A stretch of 64,000 nucleotides of DNA from Streptomyces sp. Go-475 (GCF_003330845.1 NZ_CP026121.1:1240001-1304000), one strand, 5' to 3'; numbered from the stretch's first letter, positions 41,025 through 49,842 are shown. Translations and numbers: made by a program. The notes: generated by a model not told the origin, from the sequence alone.

Positions 41025-42148
41025 GCCGCCACCGCCGTCCGGCGCCCGGCGAGCACGTTCGTGTAGTGCCCGATCAGCTGGTCGCCGACGGCGGCCCAGG
41101 TGCGGCCCTCGACCGTGGCCCGCCCGGCGGCCCCGAAGGCGGCCCGCAGCCCGGGGTCGGCGGCGAGGGTCCGCACCGCGTCCCGGACGGCACTCGCGTC
41201 GCGCGGCGGCACCAGCAGCCCGGTGTGGCCGTGGGCGACCAGGTCCAGCGGCCCGCCCGCGGCGGGCGCCACGACGGGCAGGCCGCTGGCCATGGCCTCC
41301 TGGACCGTCTGGCAGAACGTCTCGAAGGGGCCCGTGTGCGCGAAGACGTCGAACGAGGCGAAGACCCGGGCGAGGTCGTCACCGGTGCGCCGGCCGAGGA
41401 AGACCGCGCCGGGCAGCACCTGCTCCAGGCCGGGCCGGCTCGGGCCGTCGCCGACGACCACGACCCGGACGCCCTCCAGGCCGCAGACGCCGGCGAGGAG
41501 TTCGACCTGCTTCTCGGGGGCGAGCCGGCCGACGTAGCCGACGACCAGTTCGCCGTTCGGGGCGAGTTCGCGGCGCAGGGCCTCGTCGCGGCGGTCGGGC
41601 CGGAACCGTTCGGTGTCCACACCGCGCGGCCACAGCCTGACCCGGGGCACTCCGTGTGACTCCAGGTCGTTCAGGGCGGCGCGGGACGGGGCGAGGGTGA
41701 GGTCGGCGGCGCCGTGGACGGAGCGGATGCGCCGCCAGGCGGCGGCCTCGCCGGCGCCCATGTAGGTGCGGGCGTATCCGGCCAGGTCGGTCTGGTAGAC
41801 GGCGACGGCGGGGACGCCGAGGCGGGCGGCGGCGGCCATGCCGCGTACGCCGAGGACGAAGGGGCTGGCCAGGTGGACGACATCGGCACGGTGCTCGATG
41901 AGGGCGGCGGCCAGACGGCGGCTGGGGAGGGCGACGCGGACCTGGGGGTAGCCGGGGAGCGGAAGGGAGGGGACGTGGACGACGGGGCACGGCGCGGACG
42001 CGTCGGGCTTGTTCCCGGGGGCGGGGGCCGGGGCGACGACGACGGGGGCGTGACCGCGCTCGACGAGGTGCCGGGCGGTCTGGAGCGCGCAGTGGGCCAC
42101 GCCGTTCACGTCGGGGGGAAAGGATTCGGTCACGATGACGACACGCAT
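41021..42148 (-). CDS. GT4-family glycosyltransferase, MgtA/PimB-like
   Basis: 375 residues, GT-B fold, with VTESFPPDVNGVAHCALQTARHL at the N-terminus. The donor site shows GYVGRLAPEKQVELLAG, VVVGDGPSRPGLE and the E-x7-E motif FETFCQTVQEAMASGLPVVAP. The sequence resembles the actinobacterial alpha-mannosyltransferases of the MgtA type, which add mannose from GDP-mannose to a glucuronyl or inositol lipid; I judge mannose as likely but unproven. It is the first gene of the three-gene operon. I found no convincing promoter in the 185 bases upstream. Confidence 0.9.
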   Translation of the reverse strand: MRVVIVTESFPPDVNGVAHCALQTARHLVERGHAPVVVAPAPAPGNKPDASAPCPVVHVPSLPLPGYPQVRVALPSRRLAAALIEHRADVVHLASPFVLGVRGMAAAARLGVPAVAVYQTDLAGYARTYMGAGEAAAWRRIRSVHGAADLTLAPSRAALNDLESHGVPRVRLWPRGVDTERFRPDRRDEALRRELAPNGELVVGYVGRLAPEKQVELLAGVCGLEGVRVVVVGDGPSRPGLEQVLPGAVFLGRRTGDDLARVFASFDVFAHTGPFETFCQTVQEAMASGLPVVAPAAGGPLDLVAHGHTGLLVPPRDASAVRDAVRTLAADPGLRAAFGAAGRATVEGRTWAAVGDQLIGHYTNVLAGRRTAVAA

Positions 42149-42333
42149 ACCCGTGTTGTCGCCGTGCTGGACGTGGCCGCGTCAACGTGGATCTTTCCGA
42201 AGGAGGAACGTCCTATGAGCGTTCCGAGGCGCCCCCGCCCAGGTCAGGCCGTGTCCATGCCCTCCTGACCCGCGAGTCACCCCACGTTCACCTCCGCGGC
42301 CTGATTCCGCCTTGGTTTTCTGCGCGAAGGGGG

Positions 42334-43752
42334 TCACACAGCGGTCTCCTCGGGACCGATGCGGCTGCGGACGGCCGTCTGCACCTCGGCCTCCTCGGCC
42401 GGGTCGGCGGCGAGCCGGCGCAGTCGCTCGACGACGCGGGTGTCGCCGGTCTCGGCGTGCCGGGCGGCGAGTTCGCGGGTGGTCTCCTCGCAGTCCCACA
42501 GGCACTCGACGGCGAAGCCGGTGGCGAAGGAGGGGTCGGTGGCGGCGAGGGCCCGGGCGGCCCGGCCGCGCAGATGGGAGGAGGCGGTCTCGCGGTAGAC
42601 GTGGCGCAGGACGGGTGCGGCGCAGGCGATGCCGAGCCGTCCGGTGCCGTCGACGAGGGTCCACAGGGTCGGTGCGTCCGGGCCTTCGCCCCGGACCGCC
42701 TCGCGCAGGGCGGCGAGGACCAGGTCGCGGTCCTGGACGCCGCCCCGGCAGGCGAGGAGGCGTCCGGCGGCGGCGCCGAGGGCGTCCGGCCGCCGGGCCC
42801 AGCCGCGGGCCCGGTCGACGGCGGCGAGCGAGCGCATGCGTTCGAAGGCGTCGACGGCGGCGTCCACGACGAGCGTCGAACCGGTGGCCACGGCGCCCTC
42901 GATCAGGTCGAGGGCGTCGGGATCGTTGCCGTCGGCGAGGTAGCGCAGGGCCGTGCACCGGGCCCCGTCGCCGCCGTCCTTGGCGGCCTGGACGATCTCG
43001 GCGCGGTCCTCGGGACCCGCGACGGCGGAGAGACAGCGGGCCGCCGGGACGTGCAGGGCGGCGCCTCGCTCGATGCCCTGCTGGGCCCACTCGAAGACGG
43101 CCTGCACGCTCCATCCGGGGCGTGGACCCGTCGGCCGCATCTGCCGCTGCCAGCGGTCGAAAGAGCCCGTCTCATGGGCGGCACGCACGCGTGTGGCGAC
43201 GGATTCGCGCGGGTCGTCCGCCCACAGGCGCCACGGCCGGGGCTCGAAGGCGTCCCGGACGGCGGCGGCCAGCTCGGCGTCGCCCTCCGGATCGGCGGGG
43301 AAGCGGGCGAGGACGGGCGCGGCGAGGGCGCGCAGGCCCGCGTCGTCGTCCCTGAGGGCCAGTTCGTCCAGGGCCCAGGCCCAGTTGGTGCCGTGGGCGG
43401 CGTACCTGCGCAGCAGTTCGAGCGCGTCCCGCCTGCCGTAGGAGGCGAGGTGTCCGAGGACGGCGAGGGCGAGGCCGGTGCGTGACTCGTCGGTGTCGAG
43501 GACGTCCTCGGCGCCGAAGAGATGGGCCTCGACCGCGTCCAGCTCGCCGTTCAGGTCGAGGTAGAGGCGGGCGTAGTAGAGGGAGCGGTTCTCCACCTGC
43601 CAGTCGTGGCGGGGATCGCGCAGCACGCAGTGGTTCAGCGCCGCGAGCGCCTCGGGGCGCGGGGCGGTGAGCGCGTGCAGCGTGCCGTCGCCGCGGCCCC
43701 GCTGGAGCAGGCCGAGCAGCGTACCGCTGGGCGCTATGACCGGATCGAACAT
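42334..43752 (-). CDS. HEAT-repeat-like protein
   Basis: 472 residues made of repeated helical pairs rich in Ala, Leu and Arg, with recurring patterns such as ARCTALRYLADGNDPDALDLIEGAV and LRGRAARALAATDPSFA that suit HEAT/armadillo-like repeats. No catalytic motif, signal peptide or membrane segment. Such proteins usually act as binding scaffolds; the partner here is unknown. The frame is open from 43767, but ATG 43752 has GAGG ten bases before it and is used. Confidence 0.72.
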   Translation of the reverse strand: MFDPVIAPSGTLLGLLQRGRGDGTLHALTAPRPEALAALNHCVLRDPRHDWQVENRSLYYARLYLDLNGELDAVEAHLFGAEDVLDTDESRTGLALAVLGHLASYGRRDALELLRRYAAHGTNWAWALDELALRDDDAGLRALAAPVLARFPADPEGDAELAAAVRDAFEPRPWRLWADDPRESVATRVRAAHETGSFDRWQRQMRPTGPRPGWSVQAVFEWAQQGIERGAALHVPAARCLSAVAGPEDRAEIVQAAKDGGDGARCTALRYLADGNDPDALDLIEGAVATGSTLVVDAAVDAFERMRSLAAVDRARGWARRPDALGAAAGRLLACRGGVQDRDLVLAALREAVRGEGPDAPTLWTLVDGTGRLGIACAAPVLRHVYRETASSHLRGRAARALAATDPSFATGFAVECLWDCEETTRELAARHAETGDTRVVERLRRLAADPAEEAEVQTAVRSRIGPEETAV

Positions 43753-44052
43753 GGGAAACAGCCTCACATCAAGCGTCGACGCAACCGGGGACGTGTACTA
43801 CCTGGCCGCGCGACAACACGTCGGAGTGCCCGCCGTTTCCTGCTTGCTGTAGACCATCTTCCTCTGCCTCTCGTCGGTGGCCCTTGCGGACCGCGTCACG
43901 GTCCGCGCGGTGCGGCAACACCTGCCCAACCATCACGTCCGTGAACCACGTCGTCATGATGACTCGGCACTTCCGTCCGCCGCGACCGAAATTTCGGCGG
44001 CCCTGTACCGCCTCCCCCGTTTTCTCAGTCGTTCCAGGTCAGACTGGTCGGC
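43753..44052. other. Intergenic region between HEAT-like and ankyrin genes
   Basis: 300 bases on the upstream side of the HEAT-like gene. It contains an 8-base perfect hairpin, GCGGACCG (43886-43893) with CGGTCCGC (43899-43906), loop CGTCA. A short A/T-rich spot (CGAAATTTCGG, itself a palindrome) lies near 43988. A 62-codon ORF on the minus strand is not convincing. The promoter of the HEAT-like gene should be here. Confidence 0.4.
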
Positions 44053-44445
44053 TCAGTGCTCGCCGAACAGTTCGAGCAGTTCCGTCCGGCCGAACATCCG
44101 CGCGGTGTCGACGGCCGAGGGCGTGCCGGCGGACGGGTCGGCGCCGCCCTCCAGGAGGGCCTTGACCACCTCCGTCTCCCCCTTGAACGCGGCTCCCGCG
44201 AGCGGGGTCTGGCCTCGGTCGTTCACCCGGTCGGCCTCGGCGCCGCGGGCGAGCAGCGCGCGCACCGCGTCGGAGTGGCCGTGATAGGCGGCGAGCATGA
44301 CGAGCGAGTCGCCGCGGTCGTTGGTGAGGTTGGCCGGAACACCCGCGTCGACGTACGCCACGAGCGCCTCGGTCTGTCCGCGCCGGGCCAGATCGAAGAT
44401 CCTGGTCGCCAGCTCCACGACCTCGGGGTCGGGGACTTCGGTCAT
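44053..44445 (-). CDS. Small ankyrin-repeat protein
   Basis: 130 residues with three to four ankyrin repeats: RRGQTEALVAYVDAGVPANL, DRGDSLVMLAAYHGHSDAVRALLARGAEAD, DRGQTPLAGAAFKGETEVVKALLEGGADP and a truncated fourth. Ankyrin stacks bind partner proteins; the partner is not evident. ATG 44445 follows GGAGAGG and is preferred over ATG 44472, which lacks a ribosome site. It is divergent from smeA-sffA, with a shared 296-base promoter region. Confidence 0.88.
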   Translation of the reverse strand: MTEVPDPEVVELATRIFDLARRGQTEALVAYVDAGVPANLTNDRGDSLVMLAAYHGHSDAVRALLARGAEADRVNDRGQTPLAGAAFKGETEVVKALLEGGADPSAGTPSAVDTARMFGRTELLELFGEH

Positions 44446-44741
44446 CGGGCGGACCGCCTCTCCACTGCTCATCGTCGGGTGGGTACGCCTGCGTGTGCCG
44501 CAGCCGTACGAGTGAATCGCCAGGGTACTGGCTCGCGCGGCACATGACCCGATGTGCCCGAGGTAAAGATCAGCACAGACGGGGCCGAGCGCGACAACCC
44601 GGCTCAGCCGGATCAGGGACCACGCCGCCGACGGGGAGAAATAGTCCGTATTTCACCCAGTTGCACCTTTTATCGTATGGATACATCCTGTGAGCCTGGA
44701 AGTACTCATGGTGACTGTCCCCGCGAACCAGGAGACCTCAA
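44446..44741. promoter_or_regulatory. Divergent promoter region ankyrin / smeA
   Basis: The stretch from about 44636 to 44690 is strikingly A/T-rich for this genome (AAATAG, GTATTTCACC, TTGCACCTTTTATCGTATGGATACATC). TTGCAC with TACATC or CATCCT downstream is a possible promoter, but spacing is not ideal. smeA-sffA is known in S. coelicolor as a sporulation operon; I looked for the WhiA core GACAC and did not find it in this stretch. GGAGACCTCAA is the smeA ribosome site. Confidence 0.45.
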
Positions 44742-44936
44742 ATGATCCTGTCCATCTCAGGCGTGGTCCTGCTCGGCATCGTCGTCTTCATCTTCTTCCG
44801 CAAGGACGGCCTGAAGGCCTCGCACGCGGTGGTCGCCATGCTGTTCGGCTTCTACCTGGCGAGCACGGCCATCGCCCCGAGCATCAAGGCGGGCGGCGAG
44901 AGCCTGGCGAGCCTCCTCGGCGGAATCAAGTTCTGA
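44742..44936 (+). CDS. smeA: Small sporulation membrane protein SmeA
   Basis: 64 residues with two hydrophobic helices (ILSISGVVLLGIVVFIFF and ASHAVVAMLFGFYLASTAIA) separated by RKDGLK. Size, topology and its position directly before an FtsK/SpoIIIE-like gene match SmeA of S. coelicolor, a small membrane protein that brings SffA to sporulation septa and affects spore wall and chromosome segregation. ATG 44742 has GGAG seven bases before it. The next gene follows after 37 bases. The name rests on this context and on my memory of the family. Confidence 0.85.
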   Translation: MILSISGVVLLGIVVFIFFRKDGLKASHAVVAMLFGFYLASTAIAPSIKAGGESLASLLGGIKF

Positions 44937-44973
44937 CGGCCCCGCTCCCCGTACGCACCGACTGGAGGCAGTA

Positions 44974-46749
44974 GTGGCCCGGCGCCCCCTCCCCCGCATT
45001 CTGAGCAACGGCAGCGCGCAGCTCGCCCGGAGCCGGGAGCTGGCCCGGACGGCCGCCGACAGCGCCACGGACGTCCTCCATCCACTGATCACGATCACCC
45101 GCGGTCTGCGCCGGCTGGCAGCGGCCGGCCGGCGCAGATGGGCCGACACCCCCAAGGAGCGACGGGGGGCGCTGCTGTTCCTGGTGGCCTCCGTGATCCT
45201 GGTCGTGGCGCTGGTGCCGTACGGGCCGCTGCTCGCCGTCATCACCCTGATGGCGGCGGCGGCCTGGCAGGGCCGGGACCGCGCCCCGGCGTCGCCCGAC
45301 GGGCCCGACGAGACGCAGGCCCAGCGCCTGAAGTCGCTGTACGAGGCACTGGTGCCGTACTTCTCCGCCGCCGAGGACCCCGAGCCGCTGTACGCCCACG
45401 GCGGGGCGTGGGACAAGGCGTTCCCCACCTACGCGTTCGACGGCGGCGGCCGGATCTCGCACCTGGTGGTCCGCTACCCGGCGTACTTCACCGACGGCGA
45501 GGCCGAGGCCCGCGCCCGGATCGAGCACCTCCTCGCGGCGAAGTCGGGCCGGGGCCGCGAATACCACTTCGCGTGGGACGAGGAGGGCAACCAGTTGACG
45601 GTCAGCGTGCTCATGCCGCTCCCCGTCGACATCGCCGCCCAGCGTTTCGTCACCGCGCCCGGCGAGACCGTCCTCGGTTTCACCGACCCGACCGAGGTCC
45701 GGCGCACCCTCCCCCTCAGCTACGGCGAGCAGCGACGTGACGTGCCCCCGGTCGTCTGGCGCACCGGCCTGCGCTCCACCGAGCCCCACCTGCTCGCCCT
45801 CGGCCAGCCGGGCAGCGGCACCTCCACGCTGCTGCGCTCGATCGCCCTGCAGGCTCTCCAGCACGGCGACGTGGTGATCGTCGACGGCGGCGGCACCGGC
45901 GAGTACGCCTGCCTGACCGGCCGGGACGGCGTCCTGGCCGTCGAGTGCGGCCTGACCGGAGCCCTGGCCAGCCTGGAGTGGGCCGCGACCGAGACGGAAC
46001 GCCGCCTCATCGCCGCCAACCGCGCCCACCAGGCGGGCCAGCCGCCGCCCGACGACACCAAGCGGCCGCTGTGGATCCTCCTGGACCGCCCGACCGCGTT
46101 CACGCATCTGGCCGCGGCGGACGACCGCAAGGACCCGCAATCCCTGCTCCAGGTCCCGCTCCGGCACGGCCGCCCGGCGAACGTGACGGTGGTCGTGGCC
46201 GACCAGCTGGACTGCCTGGACGCCCTGAGCGAGCCGGTACGGCAGCACACCCGGGCCCGCGTGGTCCTCGGCCCGGCGACGGCGGGACAACTGGAGTCGG
46301 CCCTGGGCGCGCCCCCGCACACCACCCCGGTGGACCAGGTCCCACCCGGCCGCGGCTACGCCCGCCTGGGCACGGGCCCGGTCCACCGCCTCCAGGTCCC
46401 GGCCACCCCGAACCCGTACGACGACGCGACACCGGACGCCCACCGCGAGGCGGTCCTGGCCCTCCTCCCGCCCCGGACGACACCGGCGGACGGGGAGACG
46501 GTCCCGGAGCCGACCGGGGTGCCGGGCGAGCCGGAACCGGTCCCGGCGGAAGAGGGCCCGGAGCCGACGGAAACGAAGCCGGAACCCGTGCCGGTGGCGG
46601 TGGCCGCGGAGACTCCGGAGCCGCAGCCCGAACGGGTACCGGTCCTCACCGAAGAACCCCTGCCGGATCCCGTTCCGGTCCTCACCAAGGACCCCCTGCC
46701 GAATCCCGTCCCGGTCCTCACCAAACCGACCGAGGCGAAGCGGGGCTAG
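44974..46749 (+). CDS. sffA: FtsK/SpoIIIE-like septal protein SffA
   Basis: 591 residues. The N-terminal region has a membrane segment pair around residues 68-90 (LLFLVASVILVVALVPYGPLLAVITLMAA). The FtsK-like ATPase domain spans about 250-480. Its P-loop reads GQPGSGTST (residues 277-285), so the nucleotide-binding Lys is Thr283, and the Walker B-like strand is LWILLDRPTAF. The last 110 residues are Pro/Glu-rich, with tandem VPVLTxxPLPxP repeats. SffA assists chromosome segregation at sporulation septa in S. coelicolor. With the altered P-loop it may not hydrolyse ATP in the normal way. GTG start after TGGAGG; co-transcribed with smeA. Confidence 0.88.
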   Translation: MARRPLPRILSNGSAQLARSRELARTAADSATDVLHPLITITRGLRRLAAAGRRRWADTPKERRGALLFLVASVILVVALVPYGPLLAVITLMAAAAWQGRDRAPASPDGPDETQAQRLKSLYEALVPYFSAAEDPEPLYAHGGAWDKAFPTYAFDGGGRISHLVVRYPAYFTDGEAEARARIEHLLAAKSGRGREYHFAWDEEGNQLTVSVLMPLPVDIAAQRFVTAPGETVLGFTDPTEVRRTLPLSYGEQRRDVPPVVWRTGLRSTEPHLLALGQPGSGTSTLLRSIALQALQHGDVVIVDGGGTGEYACLTGRDGVLAVECGLTGALASLEWAATETERRLIAANRAHQAGQPPPDDTKRPLWILLDRPTAFTHLAAADDRKDPQSLLQVPLRHGRPANVTVVVADQLDCLDALSEPVRQHTRARVVLGPATAGQLESALGAPPHTTPVDQVPPGRGYARLGTGPVHRLQVPATPNPYDDATPDAHREAVLALLPPRTTPADGETVPEPTGVPGEPEPVPAEEGPEPTETKPEPVPVAVAAETPEPQPERVPVLTEEPLPDPVPVLTKDPLPNPVPVLTKPTEAKRG

Positions 46750-46759
46750 CGCGGCGCGC

Positions 46760-46785
46760 CGGGCTGCGGTCGGACGCGCAGCCCG
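46760..46785. terminator. Convergent hairpin sffA / mocR
   Basis: A 9-base stem, CGGGCTGCG with CGCAGCCCG and an 8-base loop, lies in the 75-base gap between two convergent stop codons. It can act in both directions. Confidence 0.7.
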
Positions 46786-46824
46786 ACTCAGCGCCCCCGG
46801 CACCGGCCGGCACCACCGCCCCGG

Positions 46825-48324
46825 CTACGCCACGAACGTGCGCGGCGCCTCGCCGCCCCCCACGCCGCCCGACTCCACCAGCCCCGCCGCCGCGGCCAAC
46901 CGCACGGCCGCCTCCTCGGCCACCGCCCCGCCCACGGTGAACGGCAACCGCACGTACCCCTCGAACGCCCCGTCCACCCCGAACCGCGGCCCGGACGGCA
47001 CCCGCACCCCCACGCGCTCCCCCGCCTCCGCGATCCGCGACCCGGACAGCCCCCCGGTCCGCACCCACAGCGTCAGCCCGCCCTGCGGCACCTCGAACTC
47101 CCACCCGGGCAGCTCCCGCCGCACGGCGGCCACCAGCTCGTCCCGGTTCGACCGGGCCTGCTCCCGCCGCACCTGCACGGCCTGCTCCCAACCCCCCGTG
47201 CCGAACAGCCAGTTGACGGCCAGCTGCTCCAGCACCGGCGTACCGAGGTCGGCGTAGGCGCGCGCGGCGACCAGGCTGCGGATGACGTCCGGCGCCGCCC
47301 GTACCCACCCGATGCGCATGCCGGCCCAGAACGCCTTGCTCGCCGACCCCACCGTGATCACGGTCGACCCCGCCGGGTCGAAGGCGCACACCGGCCGCGG
47401 CATCCGCACCTCCGCGTCGAGCCACAGCTCGCTCATCGTCTCGTCGGCGATCAGCACGGTCCCGGCGGACCGGGCCGCGTCCACCAGCCGCCGCCGCTGG
47501 TCCTCGTCGGCGAGCGCCCCGGTCGGGTTGTGGAAGTCGGCGACGACGTACGCGATCCGCGGCGCGGCGTCCCGCAGGACCTGCCGCCAGCGGTCCATGT
47601 CCCACCCGGTGAGCCCCTCGGCCATCGCGACGGGCACGAGCCGGGCCCCGGCCTCCCGCATCAGCTGGAGGATGTTGGCGTACGAGGGCGACTCGACGGC
47701 GATGCGCTCCCCGCGCCCGCCGAACAGATGGCAGATGGCGTCGATCGCGCCCATCGCCCCGGTGGTCACCATGATCTGCTCGGGCATGGTCGGGATCCCG
47801 CGCTCGGTGTAGCGCTCGGCGATCATCGACCGCAGCGCGGGCAGCCCGGCGGGATAGTCGCCGTGCGTGTGCGCGTACGGCGGCAGTTCCTCCAGCGCGC
47901 CCTGGACCGCCCGGGTGAGCCACGGCTCGGGGGCCGGGAGCGCCGCGCAGCCCAGGTCGATCATGGAGCCCAGGGCCTCGGGCGGCAGCGGCTCCAGCCC
48001 GCGCGCGGGCACCGGGTTCCCGGCGGGCACGGCCGTCCAACTGCCCGCGCCCCGCCGCGACTCCAAAAAGCCCTCGCCGCGCAGCGCCTCGTAGGCGGCG
48101 GCGACCGTCGTCCGGCTGACGGAGAGGGAGAGGGCGAGTTCCCGCTCGGCGGGCAGCCGGGCGGCCACCGGGACCCGGCCTTCGAGGACCAGCAGGCGGA
48201 TGCCGTCGGCGAGGGCGCGATAGGCGGGCGGGCGCCGGGCCCCGGGCCCCGCCGGGCGGTCCTGCTGGGACTTGAGGAGCCGGGCGAGCTGCGCCGCCCC
48301 CACGGCCGAGGTCCACTGCGCCAT
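46825..48324 (-). CDS. MocR-type GntR/aminotransferase regulator, YczR-like
   Basis: 499 residues. The N-terminal GntR winged helix (about 30-105) shows YRALADGIRLLVLEGRVPVAARLPAERELALSLSVSRTTVAAAYEAL. The rest is a fold-type I aminotransferase domain with TTGAMGAIDAI, YVVADFHNPTGA and the PLP Lys330 in GSASKAFWAGMRIGW. MocR proteins are regulators that use PLP as cofactor. It is divergent from a YczE-like membrane protein gene, the classical yczR-yczE arrangement, so it probably controls that gene. ATG 48324 follows GGAAGGTGG. A CCCTGGATGG / CCACAGGG imperfect repeat around 48350-48390 lies between the two genes. Confidence 0.92.
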   Translation of the reverse strand: MAQWTSAVGAAQLARLLKSQQDRPAGPGARRPPAYRALADGIRLLVLEGRVPVAARLPAERELALSLSVSRTTVAAAYEALRGEGFLESRRGAGSWTAVPAGNPVPARGLEPLPPEALGSMIDLGCAALPAPEPWLTRAVQGALEELPPYAHTHGDYPAGLPALRSMIAERYTERGIPTMPEQIMVTTGAMGAIDAICHLFGGRGERIAVESPSYANILQLMREAGARLVPVAMAEGLTGWDMDRWRQVLRDAAPRIAYVVADFHNPTGALADEDQRRRLVDAARSAGTVLIADETMSELWLDAEVRMPRPVCAFDPAGSTVITVGSASKAFWAGMRIGWVRAAPDVIRSLVAARAYADLGTPVLEQLAVNWLFGTGGWEQAVQVRREQARSNRDELVAAVRRELPGWEFEVPQGGLTLWVRTGGLSGSRIAEAGERVGVRVPSGPRFGVDGAFEGYVRLPFTVGGAVAEEAAVRLAAAAGLVESGGVGGGEAPRTFVA

Positions 48325-48424
48325 CGAAATCAGTCCACCTTCCCCGGATTGGCCCTGGATGGCATCTCCGTCCAAGCCACAGGGTGTCATGCATCAGTCC
48401 ACTACCACCACACGGGGGCACATC

Positions 48425-49078
48425 ATGTCGACGCGGGGGCGTCTCGCCCGGCGGCTCACCCAGCTCTACGTCGGGCTCGCGCTGTACGGCGCGAGTTCGG
48501 CGCTGCTCGTCCGGTCGGGGCTCGGCCTGGAGCCGTGGAACGTCCTGCACCAAGGGCTCGCCGAACGGACGGGACTGTCCATCGGTGTCGTCCTGACGAT
48601 CGTGGGCGCTGCCGTCCTGCTCGCATGGATCCCGCTCCGCCAGCGCCCGGGCCTCGGCACGGTCTCCAACGTGCTGGTCATCGGCATGGCCATGGACGCG
48701 ACGCTGGCCCTGGTGCCCGACGCGCGCGGCTGGGCCCTGCGCGTGACCCTGATGACAGCCGGGATCGTCCTGAACGGCGCGGCGACCGGCCTGTACATCG
48801 CGGCCCGCTTCGGCCCGGGCCCGCGTGACGGCCTGATGACCGGACTGCACCAGCTCACGGGCGTCTCCATCCGCCTGGTGCGCACGGGCATCGAGCTGAC
48901 GGTCGTGGCGACCGGCTTCGCCCTGGGCGGCACGGTCGGGATCGGCACCCTGCTGTACGCGCTGTCCATCGGGCCGCTCGCCCAGCTCTTCCTGCGGGTG
49001 TTCGCCGTTCCCGTGGCACCCGTCGGCAGCACGGTCGTTGCCACCGGTCAACCCGAAGGGGCGATACTGCGTCCGTGA
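48425..49078 (+). CDS. YczE/YitT-family membrane protein
   Basis: 217 residues, five to six membrane helices. Family motifs are YGASSALLVRSGLGLEPWNVLHQGL and AARFGPGPRDGLMTGL. The function of YczE is not settled; in other bacteria it is found with a MocR regulator and has been linked to export or peptide antibiotics. The start at 48425 follows a GGGGG stretch; an upstream ATG at 48390 is possible. The stop overlaps the phosphodiesterase start (GTGA). Confidence 0.88.
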   Translation: MSTRGRLARRLTQLYVGLALYGASSALLVRSGLGLEPWNVLHQGLAERTGLSIGVVLTIVGAAVLLAWIPLRQRPGLGTVSNVLVIGMAMDATLALVPDARGWALRVTLMTAGIVLNGAATGLYIAARFGPGPRDGLMTGLHQLTGVSIRLVRTGIELTVVATGFALGGTVGIGTLLYALSIGPLAQLFLRVFAVPVAPVGSTVVATGQPEGAILRP

Positions 49079-49842
49079 CCCCGCGGATACGCCATCCCTA
49101 CCTCGATCATCCCGGCCCGATCCCCTTCGCCCACCGGGGCGGGGCCGCGGACGGCCTGGAGAACACGGTGCGCCAGTTCCGGTGCGCCGTCGAGGCGGGC
49201 TACCGGTACATCGAGACCGACGTGCACGCCACCCGGGACGGCAAGCTGGTCGCCTTCCACGACGCGACGCTGGACCGGGTGACGGACGGCGCGGGCCGGA
49301 TCGCCGACCTGCCGTGGCAGGAGGTAGGGCAGGCACGCGTGGCGGGCGAGGAACCGGTGCCCCTCTTCGAGGAACTCCTGGAGACGTTCCCCGACGTGCG
49401 CTGGAACGTCGACGTCAAGGCGGAGGCCGCCCTGCTGCCCTTCCTCGACCTGGTCGGCCGGACCGGCTCCTGGGACCGGATCTGCCTCGGCTCGTTCTCC
49501 GAGGCGCGCGTGGTGCGCGCCCAGCGCCTCGCCGGTCCGCGTCTGGCCACGTCGTACGGCACCCGGGGCGTGCTCAACCTGCGGCTGCGCTCCTGGGGGC
49601 TGCCGGCGGCGGTGCGCCGTTCGGCGGTCGCCGCCCAGGTCCCGGAGATCCAGTCCGGCATCCAGGTCGTGGACCTCCGCTTCGTCCGCGCCGCCCACGC
49701 GCGCGGGCTCCAGGTGCACGTGTGGACGGTCAACGACCCCGAGAGCATGCACCGGCTTCTCGACCTCGGTGTGGATGGCATCATGACCGATCACATCGAC
49801 ACGTTGCGCAAGGTCATGGAGGACCGCGGCGTCTGGATCTGA
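49075..49842 (+). CDS. Glycerophosphodiester phosphodiesterase
   Basis: 255 residues, GDPD TIM barrel. The active-site pair is FAHRGGAADGLENT near residue 18 and YIETDVHATRDGKLVAFHDATLDRVTDG near residue 45, with catalytic His in both and the metal-binding E-x-D. It ends with VHVWTVNDPESMHRLLDLGVDGIMTDH. It hydrolyses glycerophosphodiesters to sn-glycerol 3-phosphate and an alcohol. No signal peptide, so the cytoplasmic UgpQ type is likely. Translationally coupled to the YczE-like gene. Confidence 0.93.
   Translation: MTPRIRHPYLDHPGPIPFAHRGGAADGLENTVRQFRCAVEAGYRYIETDVHATRDGKLVAFHDATLDRVTDGAGRIADLPWQEVGQARVAGEEPVPLFEELLETFPDVRWNVDVKAEAALLPFLDLVGRTGSWDRICLGSFSEARVVRAQRLAGPRLATSYGTRGVLNLRLRSWGLPAAVRRSAVAAQVPEIQSGIQVVDLRFVRAAHARGLQVHVWTVNDPESMHRLLDLGVDGIMTDHIDTLRKVMEDRGVWI

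Noticed and set aside
43769..43957. Minus-strand ORF of 62 codons upstream of the HEAT-like gene
   Set aside because: The translated sequence has no domain-like character, its ribosome site is weak and it overlaps a stable hairpin; I treat it as chance.
44053..44445. Ankyrin protein as part of a toxin or effector system
   Set aside because: It has neither a secretion signal nor an adjacent partner gene; a small scaffold is the simpler reading.
44446..44741. WhiA binding site (GACAC) before smeA
   Set aside because: Expected from the known sporulation role, but I could not find the core motif on either strand.
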